From positions 27,641 to 91,640 of the forward strand of contig NZ_JBGSLK010000057.1 in NCBI RefSeq assembly GCF_041740695.1: DNA of 64,000 nucleotides, written 5' to 3'. The stretch is from Haliscomenobacter sp041740695 (GTDB lineage: Bacteria; Bacteroidota; Bacteroidia; Chitinophagales; Saprospiraceae). Positions 22,239 to 32,016 of the stretch are shown piece by piece (within the stretch, counting starts at the first letter, position 1; every line of letters starts with the position of its first letter). Below the pieces are notes generated by a model. The model ran no database searches and was not told the origin of the DNA. It was given only the letters and a program-made list of their open reading frames with translations. A program made the position numbers and the translations under genes.

Positions 22239-25200
22239 ATGAAGCATTTGGTTTACTCCCTCGCCATACTGGCCACATGCCTGCTTTTTGACACTGCTTT
22301 GTCGGGAAAGGCCAAGCAGCCCGATCGTTTTTTCCCTTTGACCCGCTTGGTGGAAGATACGACACTTGTGGCCTGTGAAGACGCCGATACTGCCTACAGC
22401 ACCTGGTTCAATACCTTACAACTACAGGTGACGCTGCCCGCGCAGCAAAGCGGCCATACCGTAACCATTACCCCCACTCCGCCGGAGGCCTTTGTTTTTA
22501 AAGGGCCATGCGTTGACACCTTGCGGCTGACTTTTACCGTGACGAACCAGGGCGGTCAACCCGTCTCCAACGATACCTATGTATTCATCGTCGGCGACAA
22601 TGAAGCGCCCAAGATCATTTCTTCCATTGCCGACTCGCTGATTTTGGGTTGTAAAGATCCCATCCCAGACACTTCTACGGTAAAAATCACGGACAACTGT
22701 GCCCTGGCCAATGTCGTGTACAACCAAAGTGATGTGGGCAGTGGCAACTGTATTTACCGCCGCAAAATTGTGCGTACCTGGCGGGCCTTCGACAAATGTG
22801 GCAACCGCAGCGATTACAGACAGGTGATTGTGATCACGGATGTTGATGCACCTTCCTTTGGACAATTCCCCCTTGATACCAGCATCACCTGTAATGTGGC
22901 CACAATTCCTGAAATTTTAGGAATCCCCATTTTAAGAGACAATTGTGACCCCGATCCAATCCTCAGTTTTACGGATGAAATTGTTTATGGTACTGACCCC
23001 AATTGCAAAAACACCTACGAGCTGCGGCGTCTCTGGAAAAGTGAAGACGTGTGTGGCAACAGCGCCGTACAACGCCAAATCATCACCGTAATTGACAATG
23101 TCAAGCCCAGTTTTACACCAGCCCGCGATACCATCATCGATTGCCGCTTTGGGGATGACCCAGCCTTTTCGGGCAAACCTAAAAACCTGAGCGACAACTG
23201 TAGCGCCCTTACGGAAGCCAATTTGAGCTTCAATGACGTACTACAAGGTGGAAGTTGCGACAACAATTACATCGTGCTGCGCACCTGGCGGCTGACGGAT
23301 AGTTGTGGCAATTTCATTACGGCCCAACAGCGCATTGAGGTGATCGACCGCACGGCACCAGAGATCACCCGTGCACCCATCAACCTGATTTTGAATTGTG
23401 ATGCCAATTTGGATGCCGAAGCACGATTCAATGCCTGGATCGGCAGCCTGGGCAACGCACTCGCAGTAGACAATTGTACCACCCCAGCTTCTGCCCTGCG
23501 ATGGATTTTGCAGGACGCCCAAAGCGGCGGGGCGGTGAGTTTCCCTACCCTGCGTTGTTCTACCGGAGACAGTATTATTCTGGAGCGGCGGGTGCGTTTT
23601 ATTGTGGAAGATGAATGTGGCAATCGGGATACGGCCATCGCCGTTTTTCAAGTCATTGATGATCAGGCCCCGGAACTGAGCAATTGCCCCAGTGATGCCG
23701 AAATCAATGCTGACCAGGGCCAATGTACCGCCAATTATAACTTACTGCCTCCAACGGTAAACGAGATCTGTACTTTTGCGGCACCCAATAACGAAGACAT
23801 TCTGTATCGCTACCGCATCAACAATGGAGCTGTAAAAACCATACCAGGGTTTGTACCTGTTCAAGTGAGTTTAAACATTGGTGCCAACCGCATCACTTAT
23901 TACGTACAAGACTGTGCGGGCAATACCGACTCCTGTAGTTATACCATCACCGTGCGGGATCGGGAGCGCCCCGAAATTATTTGCCCGCCGGATATTGAAC
24001 TGATTCTGGCTACCGGAGCTTGTACAGCTGCTCTGACTTTGCCGCGCCCTATAGCAACCGACAATTGTAGCCTGGCCGGTAGTTACAACCGAACTTTACC
24101 CCTGGATAGCAGCAGCGCATTTTTGACCTACTCCTTCAATGCGGCTTTGAACAGCTACATCGCCGGAGGAAAAGTGCTGAATTTTACCAACGTGGCACCC
24201 AATGCAACGGGCGATGCCAGCATTGTAGTCAATTACAAAGGTGACTTCAATTCCCCCAATGCCATTTTGGAAGTTTTTGGAGAAAACGGTCGCTTTTTAG
24301 GCAATTCCAACCTGGGCGATGCCACCTGTAATCAGGCTGGGCAGTTGAACCTCAGCATTCCCCGTGATACCTTTAACCGTTGGGCAGCCGATGGCGTGAT
24401 TGTACTGCGGGTAGCGCCACGCCGCATCAGTACACCTTCCGGGCAACCCGGAGAGGGGGTCAATCCTTGTATCCCATCCGCGATTGTGAACGACGGGGAT
24501 ACCGATCGGCAAGGTTACATTTTTGCCAACCTGGCTTACCCAAGTGTATTGCCCTTGTATTTTGCGCAAGGTGCTACACCTATAACTGCTGCTCGGATGC
24601 CCGTACCGCCAGATAGTGTGAGGGTGCAGTTTGCATTGGGTGAAACCCGGGTATCCTACGTCATTCAGGATGCCGGGGGCAATGCCGATACCTGTACTTT
24701 TAAAGTGACGGTTAAGGACAATGAATTGCCGGTGGCCAAATGTCAGGCCACCACTTTGTTCGTCAATCCTTCGGGACTGGAAACGGAACAAATCAATGCT
24801 ACCGAGATTGATGCCGGAAGTTCGGACAACTGCGGTGCACCCACCCTGAGCCTCAGCCCCAATACCTTCACCTGTGCTCAGGCTGGAACGGTACAAAATG
24901 TGACATTAACTGTTACCGACCGCGCCGGGAATATTGCCCGTTGCTCGACCATCGTGCGCATCGAAAACGAGCGCCCAGCTCCTGCTGCCAACTCTGGTTT
25001 GTGTGGCAACGACACCTTGTCTTTGTTTGCCAATCCACCCTTGGCCAATGGTGGCACGGTTTTCACCTTCCGCTGGACGGGCCCTAATGGTTTCGCGTCC
25101 AACTTGCAAAATCCCAAAATCCCCAAAGTGAGTTCGCGCAACGCGGGGTCTTATTCAGTAGAAATCACCGGGATCACGGGCTGCAAGTCGACGGGTGTGG

Positions 25201-28200
25201 TGGAGGTTTCGATTGAGGACTTGCCAGTGACGCCCACTTTATTGTTGACCAAAGAAAACTACTGCTCCGCTGAAGACATCGTTTTGACTTCATCGATTGC
25301 GCCATCGGGCTCCAATGTGTTTTTCCGCTGGTACAAAGGAGAAGCCCCCAATGGTACGGTAATCGGTCAAACCATTGTACCCAGCCTGACGATCCGGGCA
25401 CCCCATGCGGAAAGCCAGGACAACTACTACCTGACCATCGAATCGGGCGGTTGTGAATCACTGCCTTCTGCGCCTAAAGTGATCCGCATTTACCAAAAGC
25501 CCCAGGCCATTCCTAAAAAAGCCAGTTTTTCAGTTTGTGAAGGGGAACCCATCGTATTTGGCACCGAGGTGGCAGGCCCCGGCATCACCTATCAATGGAT
25601 GGGGCCTAACGGCTACAGTTCCACCAGTCAATCTCCCCCTGCCATCACCGCCGCTACCATGGCAAGTGCGGGAGTGTACACCCTGGTGGTTTCACGCTTT
25701 GGTTGCGCTTCGGATCAAACCTTTATCCCAGTCAGCGTATTGATGCGTCCGGCGCAACCACAGTTGACCTCTTCAGGCGCGGCCTGTGAAGGAGGAAAAA
25801 TCACCCTGCGCACCAATGCCAGCGCTTCATTTTATACCTGGGTAAGCCCAGCTTTGGAAGAGTTCCGCACCAGCGTAAGTAGTTTTGACCTCAACAACGT
25901 TACCAATGCCCAGGAGGGCCCATGGCGTTTGTACCTGACCAATCAGGAATGTAGTTCAATCCTCTCACAAGCATTGGAAGTCGTCGTCAATGACAAACCC
26001 AAACCCAAAGCCTCGGCCAGCTCAGCTACCATTTGTGAAAGCAGTCGCCTGGAACTAAAGGTTACCCCGGCCACGCCCAATGCGGCTTTCCAGTGGACTG
26101 GCCCAAACAATTTTAACTCCGTAGGTAGTACTGTGGCCATCGACAATGTTCGCCAGATCAACTCCGGGCGGTATGTGATAAAGGTGACCAGCGCAGAAGG
26201 CTGCGTGGGAATGGACTCTGTAACGGTTGAAGTCATCACCAGCATTCGTATTTTTAACGTGACCAACAACGCGCCCAAATGTTTGACGGGCCCGACGGAC
26301 ATCATTTTATCGGCCAATTTTTTCCCAGCCGACGATGGCAATTTCCGCTACAGTTGGGCCGGCCCGAATGGGTTTGCGGCCAATACCGCCCAGGCAACCA
26401 TTCCCAATGCCACCCAGGCCAACAATGGCAATTATTCGGTGGTCATCACTACAGCGGGGGGCTGCACCTCGGAAGCAGTGAGCACTCTCGTCAACATGAG
26501 CGACCCACCCGCGATACCCACGGTACCAAAACTTTCAGAAACAACCATACAACCCCTTTGTGTAGGTGGTGCGATTACCCTTTGTACCAATTCGTATCAA
26601 GGAACTACTGTGACATACAATTGGATTACGCCCAACAAGGGGGTATTCTTGACTACGACTCCTTGCTTCAGTATCCCTCAATCAGTAGCTGATGATTCGG
26701 GTATCTATTCAGTATTTGTGAGCATTGATGGATGTAATTCGCGTGAGTCTGGCGAAGTCATATTACAGGTTACACCCAAACCCATTCTCACGGCCTCTGC
26801 GAGTGGTCCAGTATGCCAGGGTTTGCCCATCGAGTTGAAATCTACGTTTGTGCCTGGTGCTACCTACAATTGGAGCGGGCCGAATTTTAGTTCTTCTTTG
26901 GCCAGTCCAATTATTGCCGAAGCAGACTCTACTCAGCACGCGGGTACCTATTCCGTTTTTGCTACCCTCAATGGTTGTAAATCGGACATCGTAACAACCA
27001 AAGTGGAGGTGCTAGCGGGTGCCCGCCGCCCATCTTTAGTTGGCAATAGTCCCTTGTGCATCAGTGGGGCTGATGCGCGCTTGCGCTTGTCGTTAAGGCC
27101 TGGCACTGCCACGGCAGGAGCGGTATACACTTGGAGTGGGCCAAACGGGGCCCTGGGTACGAGTACCACCACTGATTTTGACATTTTGGATTTGAGCAGT
27201 TTTGCCGAAGGCATCAACAATTTTACGGTGCAGGCCAAATTGGGGGTTTGTAATTCCAGGGTATCGGAACCTTTCCCTATTTCGTTTAGTAAAATCCCCG
27301 CTGGGCAAGCCTTTGCTGGCGCAGACCTTTTGGGTTGTGAAAAATCTCCGATTACCCTCAGTGCACAAGCACCCGCGATTGGAACGGGAACCTGGAGCCT
27401 GGTGAATGGGGATACAACGGGTGTGCGCATCGTTGATCCCAGTTTGGCTAGAACCTTGGTCGATGGCCTGAAAGGGGGTCAAAATTATACTTTCCGCTGG
27501 ACGCTTTCCAGTGGTGCTTGTAGTGATTATTCCAGTGATGAGATAAAACTCACTGTAAACAAACCCGATACGGCCTTTGCCGGCACGGATATTTTGGCTT
27601 GTTTTTCCCGTGAGATCAAACTCAATGCGCGGCCTTCCACCAGTGCCCCAGGGGTTTGGAGTCAATCGGAAGTTCAGGGATTGCTGGGAGTACTGATTCT
27701 AGATCCTACTAACCCTCAAAGCGGGGTGACGGGCATGCAACCGGGCAACCTTTATGCCTTCACCTGGACGCTTAAGGCGGGTGGCTGTGGGAACATTATC
27801 GACGAGGTTTTGGTATTGATTTCTGACCCCGGGCCGTATGCGGGAGGGGATCAATCCATCTGCAACAACGAAGCCGTGATCCTGCTGGATGCCGATAATC
27901 CTACGGATGGCAGCCGGGGGCGTTGGACCGCCATTACGCAAGGCATAAACATACCCAACCCCGAAGACCCGAAAGCGCAGGTGCGCAATTTGCGGATCGG
28001 GGACAATACCTTTGTTTGGGAGGTCGACAATGGTATTTGTGGCAAAGATTCCCGCGATACGGTGGTGATCACCTACAAACGTTCACCCAAAGCCCTGAAC
28101 GACCTCGTGAGTGGAGGTTTTGGTTTGGACATCCCGATCAACGTACTCCTCAACGATACGGTACCCGCCAATACCCAGGTGAGCATCATTAGGCAGCCTT

Positions 28201-28628
28201 TTAATGGGAGCTTGCTTGCCACCGGAAATGGCATCTTTACGTACACACCGCGCACCAATTTTGTGGGCGAAGACAAGTTTTTGTATCAAATCTGTAGCGC
28301 GGGTTGCGACTGTTCCCAAGCGGAAGTGACCATTGAGATCGGTTCGGATGCGGATTGCAAGATCCCTTCGGTGATCACGCCCAACAATGACTTGATCAAC
28401 GATGTCTTTACGATCCCTTGTTTGTTGGACGATACCGAGTACCCTGAAAGCCAGGTCATCATCTTCAATCGCTGGGGCGATGAAGTATTCCGATCGGGCA
28501 AACCCTACAAAAACACCTGGTCGGGCACCTACAATGGCGAAGATTTACCAGCGGACACCTATTTCTACATCCTTGATTTTGGCAAAGGACAAAAGCCTAA
28601 AAACGGATTTTTAGTCATCCAGCGATAA
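22239..28628 (+). CDS. Giant Ig/HYR-like repeat surface protein with T9SS type B (gliding motility C-terminal) domain
   Basis: This is a 2129-residue secreted protein. A signal peptide covers about residues 1-23. Residues about 40-940 contain repeated Cys-containing modules built on DNC...G...TWR..D.CGN and T..VxDNxxP, resembling HYR-type modules. Residues about 940-1900 are repeated Ig/PKD-like modules with the signature WxGPNGFxS...AxI..A...xGxYxVxV. A short Ig-like module with NDTVPAN (about 1955-2030) precedes the C-terminal gliding-motility/CHU_C domain (about 2040-2129): ITPNNDLINDVF, IFNRWGDEVF, then NGEDLPADTYFYIL. The last region is the type B T9SS sorting domain. The next gene, ten nt downstream, is a PorP/SprF protein, the usual partner for such cargo. 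It may act as an adhesin or in gliding. Confidence 0.9.
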   Translation: MKHLVYSLAILATCLLFDTALSGKAKQPDRFFPLTRLVEDTTLVACEDADTAYSTWFNTLQLQVTLPAQQSGHTVTITPTPPEAFVFKGPCVDTLRLTFTVTNQGGQPVSNDTYVFIVGDNEAPKIISSIADSLILGCKDPIPDTSTVKITDNCALANVVYNQSDVGSGNCIYRRKIVRTWRAFDKCGNRSDYRQVIVITDVDAPSFGQFPLDTSITCNVATIPEILGIPILRDNCDPDPILSFTDEIVYGTDPNCKNTYELRRLWKSEDVCGNSAVQRQIITVIDNVKPSFTPARDTIIDCRFGDDPAFSGKPKNLSDNCSALTEANLSFNDVLQGGSCDNNYIVLRTWRLTDSCGNFITAQQRIEVIDRTAPEITRAPINLILNCDANLDAEARFNAWIGSLGNALAVDNCTTPASALRWILQDAQSGGAVSFPTLRCSTGDSIILERRVRFIVEDECGNRDTAIAVFQVIDDQAPELSNCPSDAEINADQGQCTANYNLLPPTVNEICTFAAPNNEDILYRYRINNGAVKTIPGFVPVQVSLNIGANRITYYVQDCAGNTDSCSYTITVRDRERPEIICPPDIELILATGACTAALTLPRPIATDNCSLAGSYNRTLPLDSSSAFLTYSFNAALNSYIAGGKVLNFTNVAPNATGDASIVVNYKGDFNSPNAILEVFGENGRFLGNSNLGDATCNQAGQLNLSIPRDTFNRWAADGVIVLRVAPRRISTPSGQPGEGVNPCIPSAIVNDGDTDRQGYIFANLAYPSVLPLYFAQGATPITAARMPVPPDSVRVQFALGETRVSYVIQDAGGNADTCTFKVTVKDNELPVAKCQATTLFVNPSGLETEQINATEIDAGSSDNCGAPTLSLSPNTFTCAQAGTVQNVTLTVTDRAGNIARCSTIVRIENERPAPAANSGLCGNDTLSLFANPPLANGGTVFTFRWTGPNGFASNLQNPKIPKVSSRNAGSYSVEITGITGCKSTGVVEVSIEDLPVTPTLLLTKENYCSAEDIVLTSSIAPSGSNVFFRWYKGEAPNGTVIGQTIVPSLTIRAPHAESQDNYYLTIESGGCESLPSAPKVIRIYQKPQAIPKKASFSVCEGEPIVFGTEVAGPGITYQWMGPNGYSSTSQSPPAITAATMASAGVYTLVVSRFGCASDQTFIPVSVLMRPAQPQLTSSGAACEGGKITLRTNASASFYTWVSPALEEFRTSVSSFDLNNVTNAQEGPWRLYLTNQECSSILSQALEVVVNDKPKPKASASSATICESSRLELKVTPATPNAAFQWTGPNNFNSVGSTVAIDNVRQINSGRYVIKVTSAEGCVGMDSVTVEVITSIRIFNVTNNAPKCLTGPTDIILSANFFPADDGNFRYSWAGPNGFAANTAQATIPNATQANNGNYSVVITTAGGCTSEAVSTLVNMSDPPAIPTVPKLSETTIQPLCVGGAITLCTNSYQGTTVTYNWITPNKGVFLTTTPCFSIPQSVADDSGIYSVFVSIDGCNSRESGEVILQVTPKPILTASASGPVCQGLPIELKSTFVPGATYNWSGPNFSSSLASPIIAEADSTQHAGTYSVFATLNGCKSDIVTTKVEVLAGARRPSLVGNSPLCISGADARLRLSLRPGTATAGAVYTWSGPNGALGTSTTTDFDILDLSSFAEGINNFTVQAKLGVCNSRVSEPFPISFSKIPAGQAFAGADLLGCEKSPITLSAQAPAIGTGTWSLVNGDTTGVRIVDPSLARTLVDGLKGGQNYTFRWTLSSGACSDYSSDEIKLTVNKPDTAFAGTDILACFSREIKLNARPSTSAPGVWSQSEVQGLLGVLILDPTNPQSGVTGMQPGNLYAFTWTLKAGGCGNIIDEVLVLISDPGPYAGGDQSICNNEAVILLDADNPTDGSRGRWTAITQGINIPNPEDPKAQVRNLRIGDNTFVWEVDNGICGKDSRDTVVITYKRSPKALNDLVSGGFGLDIPINVLLNDTVPANTQVSIIRQPFNGSLLATGNGIFTYTPRTNFVGEDKFLYQICSAGCDCSQAEVTIEIGSDADCKIPSVITPNNDLINDVFTIPCLLDDTEYPESQVIIFNRWGDEVFRSGKPYKNTWSGTYNGEDLPADTYFYILDFGKGQKPKNGFLVIQR

Positions 28629-28637
28629 ACACAGGCT

Positions 28638-29594
28638 ATGAGAAAAATCTACCTCCTATTCATCATTCTGGGCTTGGGCTGCGGGGTGCAGGCTCAACAA
28701 GAAAACCAGTTCACCCAATTTCAGCATTACAAACTGGGCTTTAATCCAGCCTACGCGGGCAACGCCGAAGGCATCTCCATCGCGGCCTTGGTACGACAGC
28801 AATGGCTGGGCATCAAAGGTGCGCCGATGGTACAACTCTTGTCCCTAAACATGCCAGTGCTCAACAACCGGGTGGGCATTGGGGCCAATTTTGCGCTGGC
28901 CTCCATTGGGGTAACCAAGCAATACACAGCGGAGTTGGCTTATGCCTACCGCATACCTGTGCCTCGGGGGCACCTCAATCTGGGTTTGATGACCTCGATC
29001 CGCAATTTTCAAATGAATTTTTCGGAGTTAGAAGGCTCGCAGCCGACCTCGATTGATGGGGCGATTCCGGCGGGTTTACAAAGCAAATACGTGCCCAATT
29101 TTGGCGCGGGCATTTATTACGATGCGCAGAATTTTTACATTGGTGTATCTTCCCCACGCTTGTTGAACGTGAGCATCGATCTGGCCGACGGCAGTGGCAC
29201 CATTTCGCGCGAAACGCCGCATTTTTTCCTGATGACCGGGGTGATGATTCCGCTGGGTGAGAAGATCAAATTGCAACCACAAACCTTACTCAAATATGTC
29301 AAAGGTGCACCTTTTGATGCCGATGCCAACCTCAGCCTGATTTTTAACGAACGTTACACTTTTGGGGCATCCTACCGTTTGGGTGGTTCCAGTGCATCGG
29401 GGGTGGGTGAATCGGTATCAGGCCTATTTAGTGTACAAATGGGCAAAAACTTGCTCATTGGCATGTCCTACGATGCGACCTTATCGGAATTGCGGCGGTA
29501 CAACAATGGTAGCTTGGAGGTGGTGCTGCGCTACTTCATCAATGGAAGGAATTCGGGGGATGTGATTTATGAGAACCCGAGGTTTTTCTTTTGA
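28638..29594 (+). CDS. PorP/SprF family type IX secretion system membrane protein
   Basis: This 318-residue outer-membrane beta-barrel protein has a signal peptide (cleavage after GVQA). It opens with the family hallmark QFTQFQHYKLGFNPAYAGN, then RQQWLGIKGAP. It ends with a strand, RYFINGR...YENPRFFF, terminating in Phe as outer-membrane barrels do. SprF is needed for secretion of SprB-like proteins in Flavobacterium johnsoniae, and genes of this family stand directly downstream of large type B cargo genes. The ten-nt spacing implies a single transcript with the giant protein. Confidence 0.93.
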   Translation: MRKIYLLFIILGLGCGVQAQQENQFTQFQHYKLGFNPAYAGNAEGISIAALVRQQWLGIKGAPMVQLLSLNMPVLNNRVGIGANFALASIGVTKQYTAELAYAYRIPVPRGHLNLGLMTSIRNFQMNFSELEGSQPTSIDGAIPAGLQSKYVPNFGAGIYYDAQNFYIGVSSPRLLNVSIDLADGSGTISRETPHFFLMTGVMIPLGEKIKLQPQTLLKYVKGAPFDADANLSLIFNERYTFGASYRLGGSSASGVGESVSGLFSVQMGKNLLIGMSYDATLSELRRYNNGSLEVVLRYFINGRNSGDVIYENPRFFF

Positions 29595-29595
29595 G

Positions 29596-29603
29596 TAACT
29601 TTG
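29596..29603 (+). promoter_or_regulatory. -7 box for ppa
   Basis: TAACTTTG matches TAnnTTTG and lies 23 nt before the ppa start codon, starting two bases after the preceding stop. The -33 region is not convincing. Confidence 0.35.
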
Positions 29604-29626
29604 ATCAACAATAAAACCAATATCAA

Positions 29627-30166
29627 ATGAAAAATACCTTCAACCCCTGGCATCATGTTTCACCTGGCGACAATTTGCCAGACATTGTCAACGGCATCAT
29701 TGAAATACCCAAAGGCACCCGCGCCAAATACGAACTCGACAAAGAAAGTGGCCTTTTGATATTGGATCGGGTACTTTATTCTTCGGTGTATTATCCGGCA
29801 AATTACGGGTTCATTCCTCAGAGTTACTGTGACGACAAGGATCCCTTGGATATATTGATCCTATCCCAAATTGATGTGGTGCCCATGTGTATTGTTCCTG
29901 CCAAAATAATCGGGGTCATGCGCATGCTCGACAACGGTGAGGCCGACGATAAAATCATTGCGGTAGCGGCAGGTGACCCAAGTGTAAGCCACATCAAAGA
30001 CATCTCCGAATTGCCCGCACATTTTATTTCTGAAATGCGGAGCTTTTTTGAAGATTACAAAAAATTAGAGAACAAAACGGTAGTGGTTGAAGAGTTTTTG
30101 GACCGTGAAACGGCGATTAAGATTTTGCAGGATAGTTTTGATTTGTATCAGGAGGTTTTTGGGTAG
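29627..30166 (+). CDS. ppa: Inorganic pyrophosphatase
   Basis: This 179-residue family I soluble pyrophosphatase has IEIPKGTRAKYELDKE, YYPANYGFIPQSYCDDKDPLDIL (the signature with metal-binding Asp residues) and GEADDKIIAV. It hydrolyses pyrophosphate to drive biosynthetic reactions in the cytoplasm. Length and motif order are standard. It is monocistronic or reads into the short gene ten nt downstream. Confidence 0.96.
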   Translation: MKNTFNPWHHVSPGDNLPDIVNGIIEIPKGTRAKYELDKESGLLILDRVLYSSVYYPANYGFIPQSYCDDKDPLDILILSQIDVVPMCIVPAKIIGVMRMLDNGEADDKIIAVAAGDPSVSHIKDISELPAHFISEMRSFFEDYKKLENKTVVVEEFLDRETAIKILQDSFDLYQEVFG

Positions 30167-30176
30167 AATAACAAAA

Positions 30177-30467
30177 ATGAAAGGAGAACAAATCCAAACG
30201 CTCCACCCTCTTCCAGGCAAAACCAACAAACGCATTGCCCTGGAAAAATACGAGGTAATCAAGGAGCAGATTTTGTCCATTTTAGGCCAATCCGAGCTGA
30301 CCCACACCGAGTTGATGGAGCAATTGTATGCCAATGTAAAGGACAGCTTTGAAGGGGGAGTTCAATGGTATGGGGAGACCGTAAAATTGGATTTGGAAGC
30401 CAGAAAAGTGATTGAACGAACGGGGACTAAACCAGAAAAGTATCGCTTAAAAACATCAAACGACTAA
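30177..30467 (+). CDS. Small DUF6958-like protein
   Basis: This is a 96-residue soluble protein that appears to belong to DUF6958, with LHPLPGKTNKRIALEKYEVIKEQIL followed by TELMEQLYANVKDSFEGGVQWYGETVKLDLEARKVIER. The second half looks like a winged-helix. Function is unknown. The ATG at 30177 is chosen as the first Met giving the conserved GEQIQTLHP; the frame remains open further upstream inside ppa, which is overlap without coding support. Confidence 0.7.
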   Translation: MKGEQIQTLHPLPGKTNKRIALEKYEVIKEQILSILGQSELTHTELMEQLYANVKDSFEGGVQWYGETVKLDLEARKVIERTGTKPEKYRLKTSND

Positions 30468-30485
30468 CCTATAACTTCGTGTCCA

Positions 30486-30542
30486 ATGGCTGAAAAAAAA
30501 TCAAAACTGGTAGAAATCAAAACCAAGCCTAAACGTTGCTAA
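30486..30542 (+). pseudogene. 18-codon fragment resembling the start of a DUF1801 gene
   Basis: The short frame MAEKKSKLVEIKTKPKRC then stop resembles the first 15 residues of DUF1801 (YdhG-like) proteins of Bacteroidota and breaks off after KTKP. The rest of that gene is absent; a different gene starts three nt later. It is either a deletion relic or a chance resemblance. Family assignment is from memory. Confidence 0.3.
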
Positions 30543-30544
30543 CC

Positions 30545-31447
30545 ATGATCAGTAAATTTTCCACCATTGTCCTTAGCTTATTTTTAGCAGTTCATGGTTA
30601 CGCCCAGGTACCCAATTCAGACCTTGCTAAACGAGTTTTAATGGCCCCAGAAAGTGTTTTTAAAATGTTTCGGGAAGCAGGAATGAACCCTGTAAACCAT
30701 GAATTAACGGAAATTGAACGGGCAAAAGTTGAAAAAGCGTTTGCCATTTTACCTCCGCTTTATCAAAAAACCCTGAAAGGGCATTTACACAGCATCAGCT
30801 TTATGGACAACATGCCCAATACTGCCCTGACCTCACCAGTAGAAAGCTCGGATTCCATAAAAATGTTCAACATTACTTTTCGAGCGGGCATACTGAATGA
30901 AACGATTTCTGAATGGGCCACCCAGAAAGAATATACCTGTTATGACCGAACCGCAAATCCCGATTTAGCAATCAGTATTGAGGCTGGTGAATTGGATGCG
31001 ATTCAATATATTTTATTGCACGAGGCTACACATGTGGTAGATGTGGTTTTAAACATTACACCCCATCCCCAAGAAAGAGGGGAGTTGGTAGAGCCTACTC
31101 CTTATACCAAAAACATTTGGTATAAGATGAACATACCCACCGAACCATTCATTGATTCCCTGTTGGAGAAAACCCGTTTCCGCAGTGGCAAAACGTTACC
31201 CATAGCACTGGCACCAGAGATTTACAAGGCCCTGCGCAAAACACCCTTTGCCTCTCTATATGGAATGGCAAGCTGGTCTGAAGATCTAGCCGAACTCGCT
31301 ACCATCTATCACCTCACGAACAAAATGAACCAACCGTTTCGGGTTGTAGTGAAAAAGAAAGACCTTGAGCTAATCAAATTTGAACCCATGAAAAACAAAC
31401 GGGTTAAAAAACGCCTGGCACAGTTGGAGTTTTTCTACAAAAGCTGA
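30545..31447 (+). CDS. Secreted protein with HExxH motif, putative metallopeptidase
   Basis: This is a 300-residue protein with a signal peptide (cleavage after HGYA). HEATH (near residue 160) is an HExxH zinc-binding motif within an IQYILLHEATHVVDVV helix, and a downstream SWSEDLAELATIYH helix near residue 245 could supply the third ligand. These point to a gluzincin-like or related metallopeptidase. No named family is recognised. The ATG at 30545 is preferred over an upstream in-frame TTG. Codon use is more AT-rich than in the ppa region. Confidence 0.6.
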   Translation: MISKFSTIVLSLFLAVHGYAQVPNSDLAKRVLMAPESVFKMFREAGMNPVNHELTEIERAKVEKAFAILPPLYQKTLKGHLHSISFMDNMPNTALTSPVESSDSIKMFNITFRAGILNETISEWATQKEYTCYDRTANPDLAISIEAGELDAIQYILLHEATHVVDVVLNITPHPQERGELVEPTPYTKNIWYKMNIPTEPFIDSLLEKTRFRSGKTLPIALAPEIYKALRKTPFASLYGMASWSEDLAELATIYHLTNKMNQPFRVVVKKKDLELIKFEPMKNKRVKKRLAQLEFFYKS

Positions 31448-31526
31448 TACTTATGATCCAAAAACATCGACATCCAAATTCAAAAACCAACTGGTATTCA
31501 CAAACAACATAAAAGTGAAGACAGAC

Positions 31527-31895
31527 ATGAACATTTCCGACACCCACCATCAGCGAATGGCAAAAATGACCTTCGCTTCGGTCTATCCGATGTACCTCAC
31601 CAAAGTAGAGAAGAAAGGGAGGACCAAAGAAGAATTGCATCAGGTCATCACGTGGTTAACTGGCTTTGATGACCAGAAGCTACAAGAACTCATCCAAGAA
31701 AAGGTAACGTTTGAAACATTCTTCCAACGAGCTTCGCTACACCCCAATGCACCGCTCATTACCGGACTAATCTGTGGGTATCGCATAGAGGAAATCGAAA
31801 ATCCTTTGACGCAGCAGGTCCGGTATTTGGATAAGTTGGTGGATGAGTTGGCGAAGGGCCGGAAGATGGAGAAGATTTTGCGTCAGGCGGGGTGA
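31527..31895 (+). CDS. DUF2200 domain-containing protein
   Basis: This 122-residue protein matches DUF2200 along its whole length: HHQRMAKMTFASVYPMYLTKVEKKGR, then GFDDQKLQELI, and the C-terminal NPLTQQVRYLDKLVDELAKGRKMEKILR. Function is unknown; the family is common as single genes in Bacteroidota and Firmicutes. The ATG at 31527 gives the conserved MNISDTHHQRM start; a GTG at 31515 is also in frame. Confidence 0.88.
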   Translation: MNISDTHHQRMAKMTFASVYPMYLTKVEKKGRTKEELHQVITWLTGFDDQKLQELIQEKVTFETFFQRASLHPNAPLITGLICGYRIEEIENPLTQQVRYLDKLVDELAKGRKMEKILRQAG

Positions 31896-32016
31896 GAGGC
31901 TTTGGGTAAATCCAATTGCAAATTTGAACTTATCGGCTTAAATTGAACGGTAGGGCTAAAAAGCCCGCCACATCGCCATGCTGTCGTTCATTATTTTAAA
32001 ACAAACACGAAAGAAC

